The notes: generated by a model not told the origin, from the sequence alone. A stretch of 64,000 nt of DNA from Gnetum montanum (GCA_015680685.1 MNCI01009412.1:468588-532587); one strand, 5' to 3'; numbered from the stretch's first letter, positions 21,428 to 33,405 are shown. A program made the numbers and translations.

Positions 21428-22260
21428 ATGACCTCCCCCATGCATTGTGATGCTTTGGTTCACATGTTGGCATCCATTCCTCTTAAGGAAGACATGCTAG
21501 CAAAGGGAAAGGCTATCCATGCTATAATTCTCCCAACTGCAATCATAGAACCAAGGCCAACACTTTTGACCTTTCGCGATGAAGTAATTAAAGCTTACCT
21601 TAAGAAGGATCAAGTAACCACTGCACCCATGTTCATAACAATTCATGTGGTTCAGTACAAAACTTGCAAGGTGCATATCGATGATGGTGTAGCAACCAAT
21701 GTTATCCGATTCCCCATTGTTGATAAACATGTTCTGGTGGATCAAATCAGGCTAACAATAATGACCTATTTAAAGTCCTTCAATGGAGCACATGTGGTTG
21801 TCAAGGGAATAGTTACGATTAATTTCGTGGAAGCGAAGCAATTCCCAAATTCAACCTAATCCTAGGAAGATCTTGCTTATAAAAACTAATGACTATCTCT
21901 TCACCAATCCACCAAGAGATCCACTTAGCTTACAAGTGTGGGGAAGTGGTAATATTTGGTGACAACAGAGCCCCTCAAACCATCAATAATGTAGATACTG
22001 AGGAAGGGTTGGAGGTAGAGATCTTTGAAGACACACCACCTATTTGCAATGAAAATCAATGTTGTTTGGCTAATGAACCAAGCAAAATGAGTGATCTCCA
22101 TGAGGAAGCTCTATGGGTAGAATTTCCTTTTTTGATGGTAGATGATAGCTTGGGGGAGTATTTTCTAGTGCCTTCTAGGCCTTACACACCACCTAACCCA
22201 CATCGGGTTAAGAAATATCTGTGTGATGAGCACATGTCCTTAACTTGCTTTGCCATCTAA
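21428..22260 (+). pseudogene. Element B aspartic protease and C-terminal tail
   Basis: Retropepsin-like protease. Upstream helix-rich part LASIPLKEDMLAKGKAIHAI, then the active site CKVHIDDGVATNVIRF with Asp-Asp-Gly at 21680-21688, the flap region (SFNGAHVVVKGIVTINFV), and after a stop at 21857 the block LILGRSCL, equivalent to LILGCPWL in Element A. From 21889 a tail frame runs 123 codons (IHQEIHLAYKCGEVVIFGD, then acidic, ending in EYFLVPSRPYTPPNPHRVKK) and stops at 22260, just before the 27-bp array. The tail recurs in A and D, so it is a real part of the polyprotein. The Asp-Asp-Gly is shared with Element A, suggesting a family trait. Confidence 0.8.
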
Positions 22261-22359
22261 CATGTCTTTAGCCCCTTTTGTCTGTAGAGTTTCAGTGGAT
22301 GTTATGTTTTCTTCTTGCATTAGTTATGCTTTCATTTAGCTACAAAACACACAAAAACA

Positions 22360-22415
22360 GAAAATAAAAAAAAAGAAAAAAAAAACAACAAAAAGGGAAA
22401 AAAAAAAGAAAAAAG
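22360..22415. repeat. A-rich low-complexity stretch
   Basis: Long runs of A broken by G and C between the protease tail and the 27-bp array. The antisense strand frame over it (22340-22558, Phe-rich) is an artefact of the A-run. Confidence 0.8.
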
Positions 22416-22440
22416 AGAAGTGGGGCTTGAAATGACCTTA

Positions 22441-22690
22441 AAATAGTGATGGCCCAAAATGGTCTTAAATTAGCGATGGCCCAAAATGGCCTTAAACTAT
22501 TGCATGACTTGCCAAGGCCTAAAATTACCAGTTGACTTCCTTTTATGCAATGGCTCAAAATGGCCTTAAACTAATGATGGCCCAAGATGGCCTTAAACTA
22601 TTAATGGCCTACAATGACCTTAAACTAGCAACAGCCAAAAATGGTGTTAAACTAGCAATGGCCTAAAATGGCTTTAAACTAGTGCATGGG
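22441..22690. repeat. 27-bp tandem array bordering the antisense module (Element B)
   Basis: Units such as 'gatggcccaaaatggcctta' plus 'aacta--' repeat with a period of 27 bases, with one unrelated interruption near 22495-22545. The reverse complement contains TTTAAGGCCATTTTGGGCC, related to the TTTAA-GTCATTT-GGACATG motif of Element A. Same position: between protease tail and antisense gene stop. Confidence 0.85.
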
Positions 22691-22937
22691 GACCACAAGG
22701 GGCCTAATTACATCAACAAAAATTCTAAAGTAAAAAAAAAGAGAAGAGAGAGAAAAAAGAAATATGTCAACTGAGTTACAAGATAAAATGATAAAATGAT
22801 AAATAAATAAATATTGTTCCTTTCATTATATCATAAACAAAATACATAGTCCAAGATTACATCCATGTCAAAAGATACAAAATTTGCCCAACAACAGGGC
22901 TAAATCTCAAATGTTTTAAATGTGTATTAATAGGAAA

Positions 22938-25900
22938 CTAAGGCTCTTCCCCTCCATCTTTATTTGCTGCTCTGTTGGATCTTCTGTCTTCACCTAGATC
23001 CTATGAAAAAAATATAATAATAAACCAATTAATAAAGAGGATAACATGTGAAATCATTATGAAATAGATAGCAATAAAGTAAATTTAACCAACTTGAGAT
23101 GGACCTGCATCCATGTTTGGGGGCATCCTATTGAGACCAGTCTCTAGGCATCAAAGGATCTCCTCCACTAACATGTGTGTCCAATTCTCCTATCCCAAAT
23201 CAACACCTATGAGGGTCTTCCCTTTCTTCATGGCTATCCATATGTATGGTCCAAGAGAAAATTTGGTAGATGTAACCTCTGTAGAAGGAACAACAATCTC
23301 CCTCTCTGAGGACTCACTAACTAGTAGGTGTTTTGCAAACCTATTGTAAGCCTTTGTCGCACCGATGGTGTCAAGGAATATGTCGCAACCTCGGTGCTCC
23401 ATAGACTTATTCCTATATTTCTTATGATAGGCTACACATTCCATCTTGTAATGGTACTTATGGTTCTTTTGAGTCTATCCCCATTCATACACTTTGGTGC
23501 TATAGTACTTCTAGTTTTGGTTCTTCTAAGCCAAGAGGTCCATCTACAAGCACTACTTAATGACCTCACAACTAGCTTCATTCTTGCCCCTCACGGTTGA
23601 CCAATACCTGGTGTAGTGAATTTTAGTTGTACACAAGCTACCATATAATTTTTCATGGGCCACTAAGAAGTTGTACTATGATTGCAAATCTTCTAGTTGA
23701 CCTACTTGGTTCACCTTCTACTCTTGGAGCTATTGTACTTATTTTCAAATCTCCTCCACATGCCTACACTTCTCCAATGATCATGTTGAGTGCAGTGTGC
23801 ATTTTCTTGCCTTGTCATATATATGACAAGACACCTATTCTACCTCAGGAGGGAACTCAGGTATAACATCAACTTTGGACTACCCTTTCAGGGTCCCACT
23901 TGAGTTGTGAGCCTATTACAGTAGAAAGGGGAAACATTAGTCAAAAAAAAAATAACACAACCATAACTATGTAATGATCTATCTATTTTATATGGTCAAT
24001 CATGTCATCCACTATGCATTGCATAAAGGCAAACTTGTCTGGAGTTTTTGTCCATTGTTGTGAATAGAAAGTGGATGTAAATTAGGGAAGCTGAGTAGAA
24101 GCATCACTCAATGAAAGATAAATAATGTCAGAATCATCAAAAGAAAGCATAAAAATATAAAAATGATGTAAAAATGAAAGAATAAGAAGAAGAGAGATAG
24201 AAGAGGAAGAGGAAGAGCATAATGAAAATGGTGGTGCAAGGCTCCTACCCAGCAAACCCTTTAGGGTGAGAGTGAGGGGATCACTCATTTGCACACCTTC
24301 AAACAAGCAATCAAACTTACTAGCCTTTAATTGTAGCCCTTACTCTTCAAGCTACCTCAAAACATCAATGGTGTCTTTGTCCACCATGTGTTCCTTGGGC
24401 TAAGGAACATCCTCCTCTAAGGGCTTCTCTTCTACAGCATGGGCCTCCTCACCTATGTTTCACAAAATTAAGTTAGAGAATTTAACGAATATATATATAT
24501 ATATGTATGTATGTATAATACTGTAAATAATGTATACATACGGGAAAACTCTAATCTTGCTTCATTAAGTCTAAGGTATAGCTTTTTGCCCCTTTCTTCA
24601 ATTTCACACATGGGCTTCTCCATGGGGCAAGGCTTCTTAATCTACATCTTCAATATCACTATCTCAGCAATGAGTCATGCCCCCTTACTATGTTGCCTTT
24701 GTTGATGAAAGGAGCCTCTCTAGCATTGTCACACACATGGTAGGATGGCCCCATGTGGCCCTTGGTGCTTATTGAAAAGGACTCACCAATAGCCTTTAGG
24801 GGGTCTTGTGACCATGTTGTATAGAATAAATGATGAATCCATGGCTTGGATATCTGGGTGCGATCTTGCACCATCCATAGCCCATTTTCATGAACCACCA
24901 GGAATTCCATGAACCTTTGCAAGCACGCTACAAAAAAGAAAAAATGTACATGAGAGCATACCTCAAGGTTACTGCAAAGTTTGATTATTTTGACTCATAG
25001 GCCATTAGCAAGATATTTGGTCCAATTGTATTATGTCCCTTCCTCTATTACATCCCTCATGATCCAAGCCTACTCTACCCTAAGGACCTTTCATTGGGAA
25101 AGCAACTTAGGAAATGCACAAGCCAGGATGACAGGATAGAGGTGTTGGGCCACCAACAATTTTACCTGCTTCATGGGTATGCCCTTGCGACCTTTCTCAA
25201 TGCCCAACCACTCTTCAATGTTCCCTTTGTGGTTTAGCTCCTTGTTAGTCTTCTCACCTATAGGTAAACCTTCATAGGGTACACCAAAGAGATCTTAAAA
25301 GAGGTCATTTATGATCTCAAAGACCACCTACATGTTGTGGATCCACATGTGGAAACAGTCAACACTTTTTGTAAAAGAGTTGACAAGGGCAATCATCTCT
25401 GCTGTTGGGATGCTTGGGTTTATGACCAAGAATAGGTCTAGGAGCCTAGCTCATTGAAGATTTTTGTTTATCCTTGCTAGGTCCTTGTGGCACAACTAGT
25501 TCTGTGAACTATCAACTTCGCCATATTTGAAAATAAGATTGGCCTTAGTGTGTGTTGAGATAATCACTGTGACCACCCTAGACTTGGCTATAGTTGTAGT
25601 AAATAAAAGTAGAATCAAAAACATGATGAAAATGTAAAAATCAAAAATTCATGAAAATAAATGGATGAAAATTCAATGTAAATAAATGGTATGCACTAGG
25701 AAATGATGTGGGGAATGGTGGTATTGGGATAGAAACCTCTTCTACACTAGGTATCCAAGATTCCCATTCAACATCCAACCAACCAAGATCCTGACACTTC
25801 ACATAGGATTTGGAGTATCTAGTAGGTTAATTTATCATAGCTATCCCAATCTACCCTATAATGCTAGCACAAATGTTCTTAGCAAATGAGAACTCTTGTA

Positions 25901-26690
25901 GGCTTGTTTGGACCAAGGCTAATATCTCTTTTCCATTGTGAAGGCCATTTTCATCAACAAAAAATTTACCAATAGGAAAAAAAGTAGTATGGATTCTAAG
26001 TCATGATACAATAGATAAACTAAGAAAAAATTACAATAGGGCTCACCCTCTAGCATAGTAAACTATTCTAAGTGGGTTCTGGAAGGCCGTGCCCACATGG
26101 CAGGTAAGGAATATAGTGTTTTACTTATGGTAGTATTGGAACTCAGGCATCTCCCAGATCCAAGACAATAGCTTGAGGCCTCTTAGGTACTAACTTGAGC
26201 TCCCTACACCTTCACCTTTAGCAAGTTTGTCTAACATGAATTTTAAGATGCCCTAGGCAACAACATCTTAACTAGGATACTTGTTGCTTCAACAAACAAG
26301 TGTGACCATATAATCACACTAAAGTGGTGAAGTAGGAATTCTAAGAAATCCTGTGCAGCCTCCTAGAACTAGACTTCTTGGTATCCTATGCACGCATGTG
26401 GTGTGGCGACATTTGTTATGGGATCACTCATACAACATAGGATCCCTACCAGTTCAACCATGATGAGAACAAGTTTCAGTAGGATCCTACAATGTCACAA
26501 TAATAAAAGTGTTGGTATTGGAAAAAGAGTAATAAAAAAAAGTAACAAACAAGAAATGCATTAAATAACATAAAAAGGAAAATAAAATTTATCATGTGCA
26601 ACATAACTAACTTTTCCCCAAGCCCCATAGGGAAGGGACATTAGCATTACCATCTAACATGCCTAGTCCCTAATGGGGCACAACACTAAC
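22938..26690 (-). pseudogene. antisense multi-exon gene carried inside Element B (decayed homologue of 6316-10184)
   Basis: Read on minus. First exon near 26690-26625 (GNANVPSLWGLGK). Second exon about 26484-26048, starting after acceptor GACATTGTAG and containing MVELVGIL and LHHFSVIIWSHL, matching VVELVRVL and LQHFSVVIWSHM in Element A. Exon 4 equivalent at about 25460-24980: NPSIPTAEMIALVNSF, DLFGVP-EG, WLGIEKGRKGIPMKQ, VIEEGT-YNWTKYL. At 24922-24660: FMEFLVVHENG and QISKPWIHHLFYTTWSQDP. At 24080-24000: TPDKFAFMQCIVDDMIDHI, matching MPNKIDFIKGIVDDVVAYL. At 23444-23190: FLDTIGATKAYNRFAKHL and GKTLIGVDLG. Last exon DLGEDRRSNRAANKDGGEEP with stop at 22938-22940, behind an intron ending TTTTTTTCATAG. 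The order is collinear with Element A. Frames are broken by stops. Function unknown. Confidence 0.68.
24487..24515. repeat. (AT)n / (ATGT)n microsatellite
   Basis: Nine AT repeats running into three ATGT repeats. It lies in an intron position of the antisense gene. Confidence 0.9.
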
Positions 26691-26699
26691 ACTTAGATG

Positions 26700-28370
26700 T
26701 TTTTCAAAAGTTACAATATTTAAAAAAAGCTTAAAAATTTTCTAAATATTGGAAGCATGAAATTTTCTAAGTAAAATTTTTTCTAAGTGTTTTCCATGCT
26801 CCTAGGGAGCGTGACGATTGTGGAACAACTAGCAAGAAAAAATTTTGAAAATTTTTCTAAGTGTTTGTAACATTACAATTTCAAAAAAAAATTTAAATTT
26901 TCTAAAGTCTTAGTCACACTTTTAGGAAGCATGATAGTTGTAGAGTTTTTGGAAAAAAAGTTGCAAAAATTTTTCAAGTATTGGTCATGCTTCTAGAGAG
27001 CATGACAACTATAGAACATGTAAAATTTTTCTAACTTTTTGTCACACTCTAAGGGATGCCTAGAGCTTGACAAGCATGACCCCTGACTACCTTGGCTAAG
27101 TCTTGCCCCATGAAGTAGGACACCAAAAACCCTTATCACACTATGTTGTGCAAGATGCCTATGAAATCCTTATCCTATTTTGTGACATGGGACATGTAGA
27201 AAACCCTGTTCCATCCCATAGTGTGGGACACGTATGAAACGTTTGTTACATGACATGGGACATAGGGTGTCCAAAACCCTCATAATGCACTACGCTAGTG
27301 ATACATGTAAAACCCCCATTCTGTCCTATGACATAGAATGTTACAAAGGAAAACTTGTCCTATCCCATGGCATTGAACACCCAAAAACCCTTGGCAAAAC
27401 CCTTACCTAGCACCATCGCACAGGACACCCCCAGACCCTTTCTCCAAAAAGAAGGGGGGGGGGTAATATTCATGGCACCCACTCCCTTCCTGGCCATGAC
27501 ATAGTGGCCATGACGATGGTAGCAGTAGTGGTAGTCCCTACCCATGACAAGCCACCATACAAACCCCCAAAATCGAAAGCCCAAACATATAAGAAATAGG
27601 TAGGAATCAAAAATCATGAGTGCAATGTGATGACCTACCTAGAAAATGGCATCTCTTGCCCTGGGAAGACATTGTAGGATGCACTCACCCTCATCAACAT
27701 TGGAAAGGCCAAGGTATCTACACTCACTCTTATGTGTCATCTTCTTGTTGTCATGCTTTGGATCTCCTATTATCATGCTCTAGCTTTCCGCTATGGTTTC
27801 TACACTCTACCTTGGCCATGCTATGCTTGGATGATTGTTGGCTCTAACAGTGAAAATGATAGGTTTACCATGGGTAAAACCTCTATTTATACCCTATAGG
27901 GTCAAGTGACATGTCATCCTTCTGGGACATCTCATGTTCCTCGTGTAACAAAAAATGCTACATGTCCCATAAATAATGCATGGACATCCCATGTCCCATG
28001 CAATGTAACACCCAGAGTTAGAAAAATTTTATAATTTTTCAGCTCTTACACTTAGAAAATTTCTTGCATTTTCTACTTACCCAATAAATTTTTAGCTTGG
28101 TTTCACATTGAAACCTCTTGATCTTTGCTTAGACTTATGTCCCACACATAGTCTATGGTCTACTATGACCTTAAACTGGCAATTTTGTGACAAATTGAGG
28201 CTGTAGGAAAGAACAAAAAAAATAAAATATACATAAATAAATCATTTTAGATACTACATACTTCATTTTCATAGCATTGTCTTCCTTATTCTATGCATTT
28301 TTATTCATTAAAATAGGTGCCACTTGACATTTTTCTAGTTATTTTGCAAGATCTCTTAAAAAATGAATGC
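26700..28370. other. pol-side flank of Element B antisense module
   Basis: By position it is the upstream region of the antisense gene. 26700-27070 has repeated 'aaatttttctaagt' and 'gagcgtgac(a/g)' words. 27100-27420 holds degenerate repeats of about 50 bases around CCCATGACATGGGACAC and 'aaaacccttat', palindromic in part. A G-run lies at 27457-27463. Frames at 27360-27617 (minus, aromatic-rich) and 27620-27847 (plus) have no family match. At 28150-28185 'ctatgaccttaaactggcaa' is a single copy of the array motif, so the module is bordered on this side too. Near 28316 'cattaaaatag|gtgccac' aligns with 'tttttatctag|gtgccaa' before Element C pol, a possible conserved splice acceptor on the sense strand. 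Confidence 0.45.
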
Positions 28371-28379
28371 ATACAAGAG

Positions 28380-29480
28380 TCTTCATTTGCCCTTATCCTT
28401 GATAGGACCTTATGGCAAACTCATGAGATTCATAAATACAAAACTTCTGGACTTTGAATCACTTACCTATGACACCAACATAGTATCCCTAGATACATCA
28501 CTGGATTGGCTAGAACATCTAGTTTGAGCTCTAGACTCAGAAGCAGGTGACATGACTAAGGATCCCCTCATAGAAGTCCCTATAACAACATGCAAAGGTG
28601 AGGCATAAACATTGAAACTTAGTTTCTTACTAGAGCCTCAAATCCAACAAAGCATCTCTAAAGTCCTTAGTGACAATGTCAAGGCATTCACATGGTCTTA
28701 CGAGGACATGCTGGGCTTAGACCCATGTATAATATAGCATAACATTATCCTAGATCCATGCATTAAACTACTTAAACACAAGACTTGTAAAATGAAGCCT
28801 AAAGTTGTGTTGGCTATCCATGATGAGATCACTAAGCTTTACAAAGTTGGTTTCATCTAGGCAGTAGACTATGCTAATTGGGTTAAAAACATCATACTTG
28901 TCCCCCAAAAAAATGAAAGTATATGCATTTGCATAGACTTCCAAGACCTAAACAAGGTAACCATTAAAGATGATTTCCCATTGCCTAGTATTGACCAACT
29001 TATCAATACTATGGTCGACCATGCCTTGTTGTCCTTCATGGATAGGTTCTCAAGGTAAAACCAAATTCACGTCAACCTAGAGCATCAGCTTACCACTACT
29101 TTCATGACCCCTTGGGGTACGTTTTGGTATACAATGATGCCCTTTGAACTAAAGAATGCAAGAACAACATATCAACATGCAATGACATACATCTTCAACC
29201 ACTATCTATTCAAATTGCTCAATTACTACATTGACAACATAGTTTTTAAGTCAAAAATGGCTCATGACCACAAGAATGACTTGGACCATATCCTCAAATG
29301 TTGTCATAGACATGACCTTAGGCTTAATCCCAAAAGGTGTGGCTTTGGTGTTAAACTGGTCACATGTTAGGCTTTGTGGTATCATAAGTAGGAATACACA
29401 TAGGCCCTAACAAGGTAAAGGCCATTACCAGATTGGCACCACCAAAAACCTTAAGGAGTTACACAGGTTACAAGGTAGGA
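28380..29480 (+). pseudogene. Element B pol linker and reverse transcriptase
   Basis: 28440-28790 is the linker: MTKDPLIEVPITTCKGEA, then FTWSYEDMLGLDP-II-HNI. RT follows: KLYKVGFI-AVDYANWVKNI, ICIDFQDLNKVTIKDDFPLP, LLSFMDRFS, and in the frame from 29104 MTPWGTFWYTMMPFELKNAR, with the active site at 29227-29238 reading YIDN (second catalytic Asp replaced by Asn). Then LKCCHRHDLRLNPKRCGFGV and, after a break, the connection with KLQPMQHLLK and FEWIAQFQEAFE. Several in-frame TAG codons sit where relatives have Gln, for example in the IIQHNI block. The enzyme would reverse transcribe element RNA. Dead copy. Confidence 0.82.
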
Positions 29481-30480
29481 TACAATTCATACATAGGTTT
29501 ATCACAAGATTGACTAATAAGTTGCAACCAATGCAACATCTACTCAAAAATGGGATCAACTTTGAGTGGATAGCTCAATTCCAAGAGGCATTTGAAAGAG
29601 TAACGTATTCAAGGAGATTATAATAAACATATATGAAAGTATTAGAATAGCAAGGTGGAAGGCAATAACTGCAAAGTTTGACATGCACTACATAGTGCAA
29701 GCATCCACAAAAGGTCAAGCAATAGCCACACAACTCATGGCTTCACCCATATATGATCAAGCAAAAATAGATTTGGAATTCAAGGATGAACATGTTAGTA
29801 GTATAAGCTAAGTACCTATAAATTTTAAGGTCATTTTATACTTTGACAATGCTTTGACCACACAAGGTGGTAGTTCCATTTCTGTTATCACATTCCCCTC
29901 TAGGGAGATCCTACCCTTCACATACCAATTTGCATTTCTTTGTACAAATAACATGGAAGAGTATAAAGGTCTCCTTAGATGCATCTTAGTAGCTCAAGAG
30001 TAAGGAATCCAAAACATAGTAGTTCAAGGTGATTTGTAGCTACTTATTAAATAGGTCACAAATGTGTATGCTTGTAAATCACAACATCTACAACCTTACT
30101 ATGATCTGGCAAAATACTTTCTTAAACAATTTGCAACCATAGATGTCTAACATATCCCCCACAATGAAAATGTCATAGCTGATGCACTAGCTACTTTAGC
30201 CTTAAGCATAACACTAAATATGTTCTCTACTTTGCCTACTTCAATAGTAGATTACACTGAACCTATAACTCACATAATAAGAATCGCATCCATAAGTGTA
30301 GTTCATGCCCTTAGTGGTATGAAGATATTAAGCCCTACCTCAAACAAGGAGACCCCCCATAAAACTTAACATCTACCCAAAAGGATGTAGTACAAAAAAA
30401 ATCATGGTAGTACGTCCTCATATGTGACAGCACCTTAGGTGGTATATCCTATTATGGAATACTATTAACTTGCATTAGTA
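29481..30480 (+). pseudogene. Element B RNase H domains
   Basis: 29600-29760 carries the end of the first RNase H (AKFDMHYIVQASTKGQAIA). The second RNase H follows at 29820-30260: KVILYFDNALTTQGG, where the catalytic Asp of YFDGA is kept, SREILPFTYQFAFLCTNNM, EEYKGLLRCIL, NVYACKSQHLQPYYDLAKYF and ENVIADALATLALSITL. This second RNase H with 'TNN(V/M)-EYE' is typical of plant Tat-lineage elements. The linker to integrase, GGISYYGILLTCISSSEAQK, ends near 30500. Broken by several stops, many TAG or TAA in place of Gln codons (for example K-stop-V for NQV). Confidence 0.75.
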
Positions 30481-31521
30481 GTAGTGAAGCACAAAAGATC
30501 ATTGACCAAGTCATGAAAAACTATGTGGGGGTCATATAGCTCCTAGGGAAATGGTAGCAAAAGTCAAACATCTAGGCTATTACTAGCCTTACATGGAGTG
30601 TGATTGTGTCTCCAAGGTGAAGATATGTTACATGTATCAACAACATGGGAACCTAATGCATGTGTCACCTACTAAACTACATATTACATAGATCATGTGG
30701 CCATTTGAATGTTGGGGGTTGGAAATCATAGGGCCTATAATCCCTAGGTTTTCCATAGGACAAAGTGGGTTGAAGTTATTCCCCTTAGGAATATAACATC
30801 CCAACAAGTTTGCAAATTCATTCTTAACAACATAGTGACCTGGTTTGGTCTCCCCATGACTATAGTCATAGACAATGGACCAGAATTTAGCAATGCAAAA
30901 ACCAAAGCCTTCTATGAAAACCTTGGCATCAAACACTCTTTCTCATCACCATACTACCCTCAGGTGAATGGCCAAGTAGAGGCTATAAACAAGGTTGTCA
31001 TCAACCTTTTGAAGAGGATGCTTAACAATAGCAAGTGATGATGGCACGGACAATTAGTCTATGCACTATGGGCCTACCACATAACATGTAGAACCATGAT
31101 AGGTAAAATTCCATATAGTCTTGTTTATGGATCTAATATAGTGTTGCCTCTTGAATTATAGGTCCCATCGCTCCACACGATCCTCTCAACCTTCATTGAT
31201 GAGGTTTATAACAATGAGTTGAGAAGCATTAACGTTGACTCTACAGAAGAGGAATGCATGCAAACACTTGATCACATTGAATGGTACCAAGAGAAGCAAT
31301 GGCAAAAGCACCACCACAATAAGCATCAACACCCACTCAAGAAAGGGGACCTCATCCTCAAGGTCATCCACGAGCCTGTAGACAAATTCTCAACCAACTG
31401 GGAAGGGCCTTTCTTGGTCATTAAGGTGTATGAAAATGGATCCTTCAGGCTCACTAATCTAGATGGCAATGAGTTTGCAAATCCTATTAACCACTTGTAC
31501 CTAAAGCTATACTACACCTGA
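30481..31521 (+). pseudogene. Element B integrase
   Basis: Integrase inserts the cDNA into the genome. The zinc-binding part is poor (30540-30680, with CDCVSKVKICYMYQQHG). The core starts at FECWGLEIIGPI; the first acidic residue of the D-D-E triad (30722-30724) is Glu instead of Asp. The second, VIDNGPEFSN at 30871, and the third, YYPQVNGQVEAINK with Glu at 30979, are present. After a stop near 31038, the C-terminal domain (31219-31521) has HHHNKHQHPLKKGDLILKVI, WEGPFLVIKVYENGSFRLTN and the end NHLYLKLYYT with no chromodomain behind it. This supports the non-chromodomain Gypsy group. Length and order are normal; only the triad change and stops inactivate it. Confidence 0.85.
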
Positions 31522-31559
31522 CATGTAGTACCACACCAACGAAAAAAGCAAGGTAAGAA

Positions 31560-31880
31560 AAACATCCGTTATGACATTAAATTGGCACAAGACATCTACT
31601 ATGATGTTAAACTAGCACAAAACATCCTCTATGACATTAAATTGGCATAGAGTATCTGCTACAACATTAAACTGACACAGAACATCCTTAGGATATGACA
31701 TTAAACTAGCACCCACAACATGATCTACTATGACCTTAAACTAGTCATCCACCATTTGCTACGACATTAAACTAGCATAGCAGTCTACTAAGCTCTTAAA
31801 CTAGCACATCATGGTCTGCCCATATGTTAAACTAGAAACATGATATACTAGGACCTTAAACTAGCACAACATGTGATCTA
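31560..31880. repeat. 30-bp tandem array behind Element B integrase
   Basis: About ten degenerate units, the first four exactly 30 bases, of the type 'tatgacattaaactagcaca'. They share the word ACNTTAAACTAGC with the 27-bp array at 22441-22690, so a related motif family occurs at three places in the element. Confidence 0.85.
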
Positions 31881-33405
31881 CAAAGACCTAAATTTGGGTT
31901 CATCTTTCAACACCCATAGTTCAACATACATAATTCTACAGATAAGCATGCGAGAATACTTCTAGTCTTCCATCACCTGCCCACACCTCTTGGGCAACAT
32001 GAGGTGGGTCATTGCAATTCTAGAATGAAGTTCAAATTTCCAAGAAAAAAATCTCTAAGAAATTTGTAGCATTACTATCCCTATCATCTTGCTAATCTTC
32101 CAGAGATGTTGTTTGGCCTCTTGTATACCTTTTAGAGCTACCTCCACCATCGACAATCATTTTGGCTGTGGCTCTCACCATCAGTAGCACTAACTGGGGT
32201 CCTAGCAATACTATGGTCCAACCATAGTGCTTCCATCCTACGGTCCTCACCATCACCTAAGTTTAGAAGAGCATCCAACAGCATGGCTCCACACCATGTT
32301 GTTGGGTTTCTTGGCTCCTATCTTTGGTGAGAACTCCTAGGCACTTGCATCACCATTGTTCCTAGCCACATGAGTGCTCACTTCTCATATGGCTACTAGA
32401 GCTTTCTAGCCTACCACCATCGATGCCTATAGTGGCCTTCCTACTTTGGACATTTCACACAACTAATGTAGCACTAGTAGCCCTCACAATGCCCCTGGCA
32501 AGCAGGACTTTGCCCCCATCATACATCATGATTATTTTTCTTATTTTCTCTAAGTTCCATTTGTGTGATGAAGCCTATTTAGCACCATTGAAGGGTGTGT
32601 TTCATCATGATGACAAGGCATTGAATTGTTTCGATGTATCCACTTCAACTTACCTAGCTACTTAAGAATGCACATCCCTACTATCCCCTTAGCGAAACTA
32701 ACCTCTACATCTTGATCTTGCAATCTTCCACATCCCTTGCAAGCTTCTCCAATGCACATGAAACCCTTTCCTATAGTTAGCCATTGAACCCATGATAGAT
32801 GTAACGTAATTCATCCCATAGGGAGCCTTTGTGGGCTAGTCAGAGCCCCAAAAGAATGTAACACAAATCATCCGAGGGAGGAAACACCTATCCTATAGAT
32901 GTAATGTGACTACCTCTAAGAAAATGTTGGTGCACGATTTTCCCAACAACATAAAAGGAACAAAAAAAAAACAAAGAAAGAAACAAGAAAAAAGAAGAAA
33001 AGGGAAAGAAAATGATACAAGCCAAGTGCCCAAGTCAAATGGCACAATTGCCATCTCACAATTGATCCAGCCCTAGATCGATCATCTCATAAGCACTCTG
33101 ATAAGAGGTAAAAATCCAAAGGGTAGGAAACCTTCACATGTCGATTCTCTCATAAGCACTCTGATGAGGGATCATGCTATGGTGAAATGCCATTATGGTG
33201 TTATGTCTTACAGTTATCCTTTCCATCTGTTATCTCTTGAAAAATCTCCCTAACCTATTCCCTACTTATACTTTATTCCCTAGGCACTCTCAAGCATAGT
33301 GAAGCATTATGCAAGTGGGTATTGATGACTGGTATTGGTATCATGTTCATGGTGATGTTTCATATTCTTTGTTAACGTCTCTTGGGTCAATCCTCTAGAT
33401 GTCAA
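31881..33405 (+). other. spacer between integrase and 3' LTR of Element B
   Basis: No convincing gene. Plus-strand frame 32423-32665 (80 codons) has no family match. 33086-33160 has two copies of CTCATAAGCACTCTGAT; Element C has ATCATAAGCACTCTT in the same position (near 45010), so the spacer is homologous between copies. The last 60 bases match Element C's 45080-45140. Confidence 0.5.

Noticed and set aside
22340-22558. Phe-rich minus frame looking like a membrane protein
   Set aside because: It comes from the A-rich low-complexity stretch on the opposite strand.
24082-24306. Separate small gene on minus with Ser-rich hydrophobic stretch
   Set aside because: Its position matches an exon-intron border of the antisense gene (FEGVQMSDPLTLTL before an intron), so it is part of that gene and not an independent one.
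27360-27617. Aromatic-rich minus frame as first exon of the Element B antisense gene
   Set aside because: The first-exon match (GNANVPSLWG) lies at about 26690-26625 and this frame shows no similarity to Element A.
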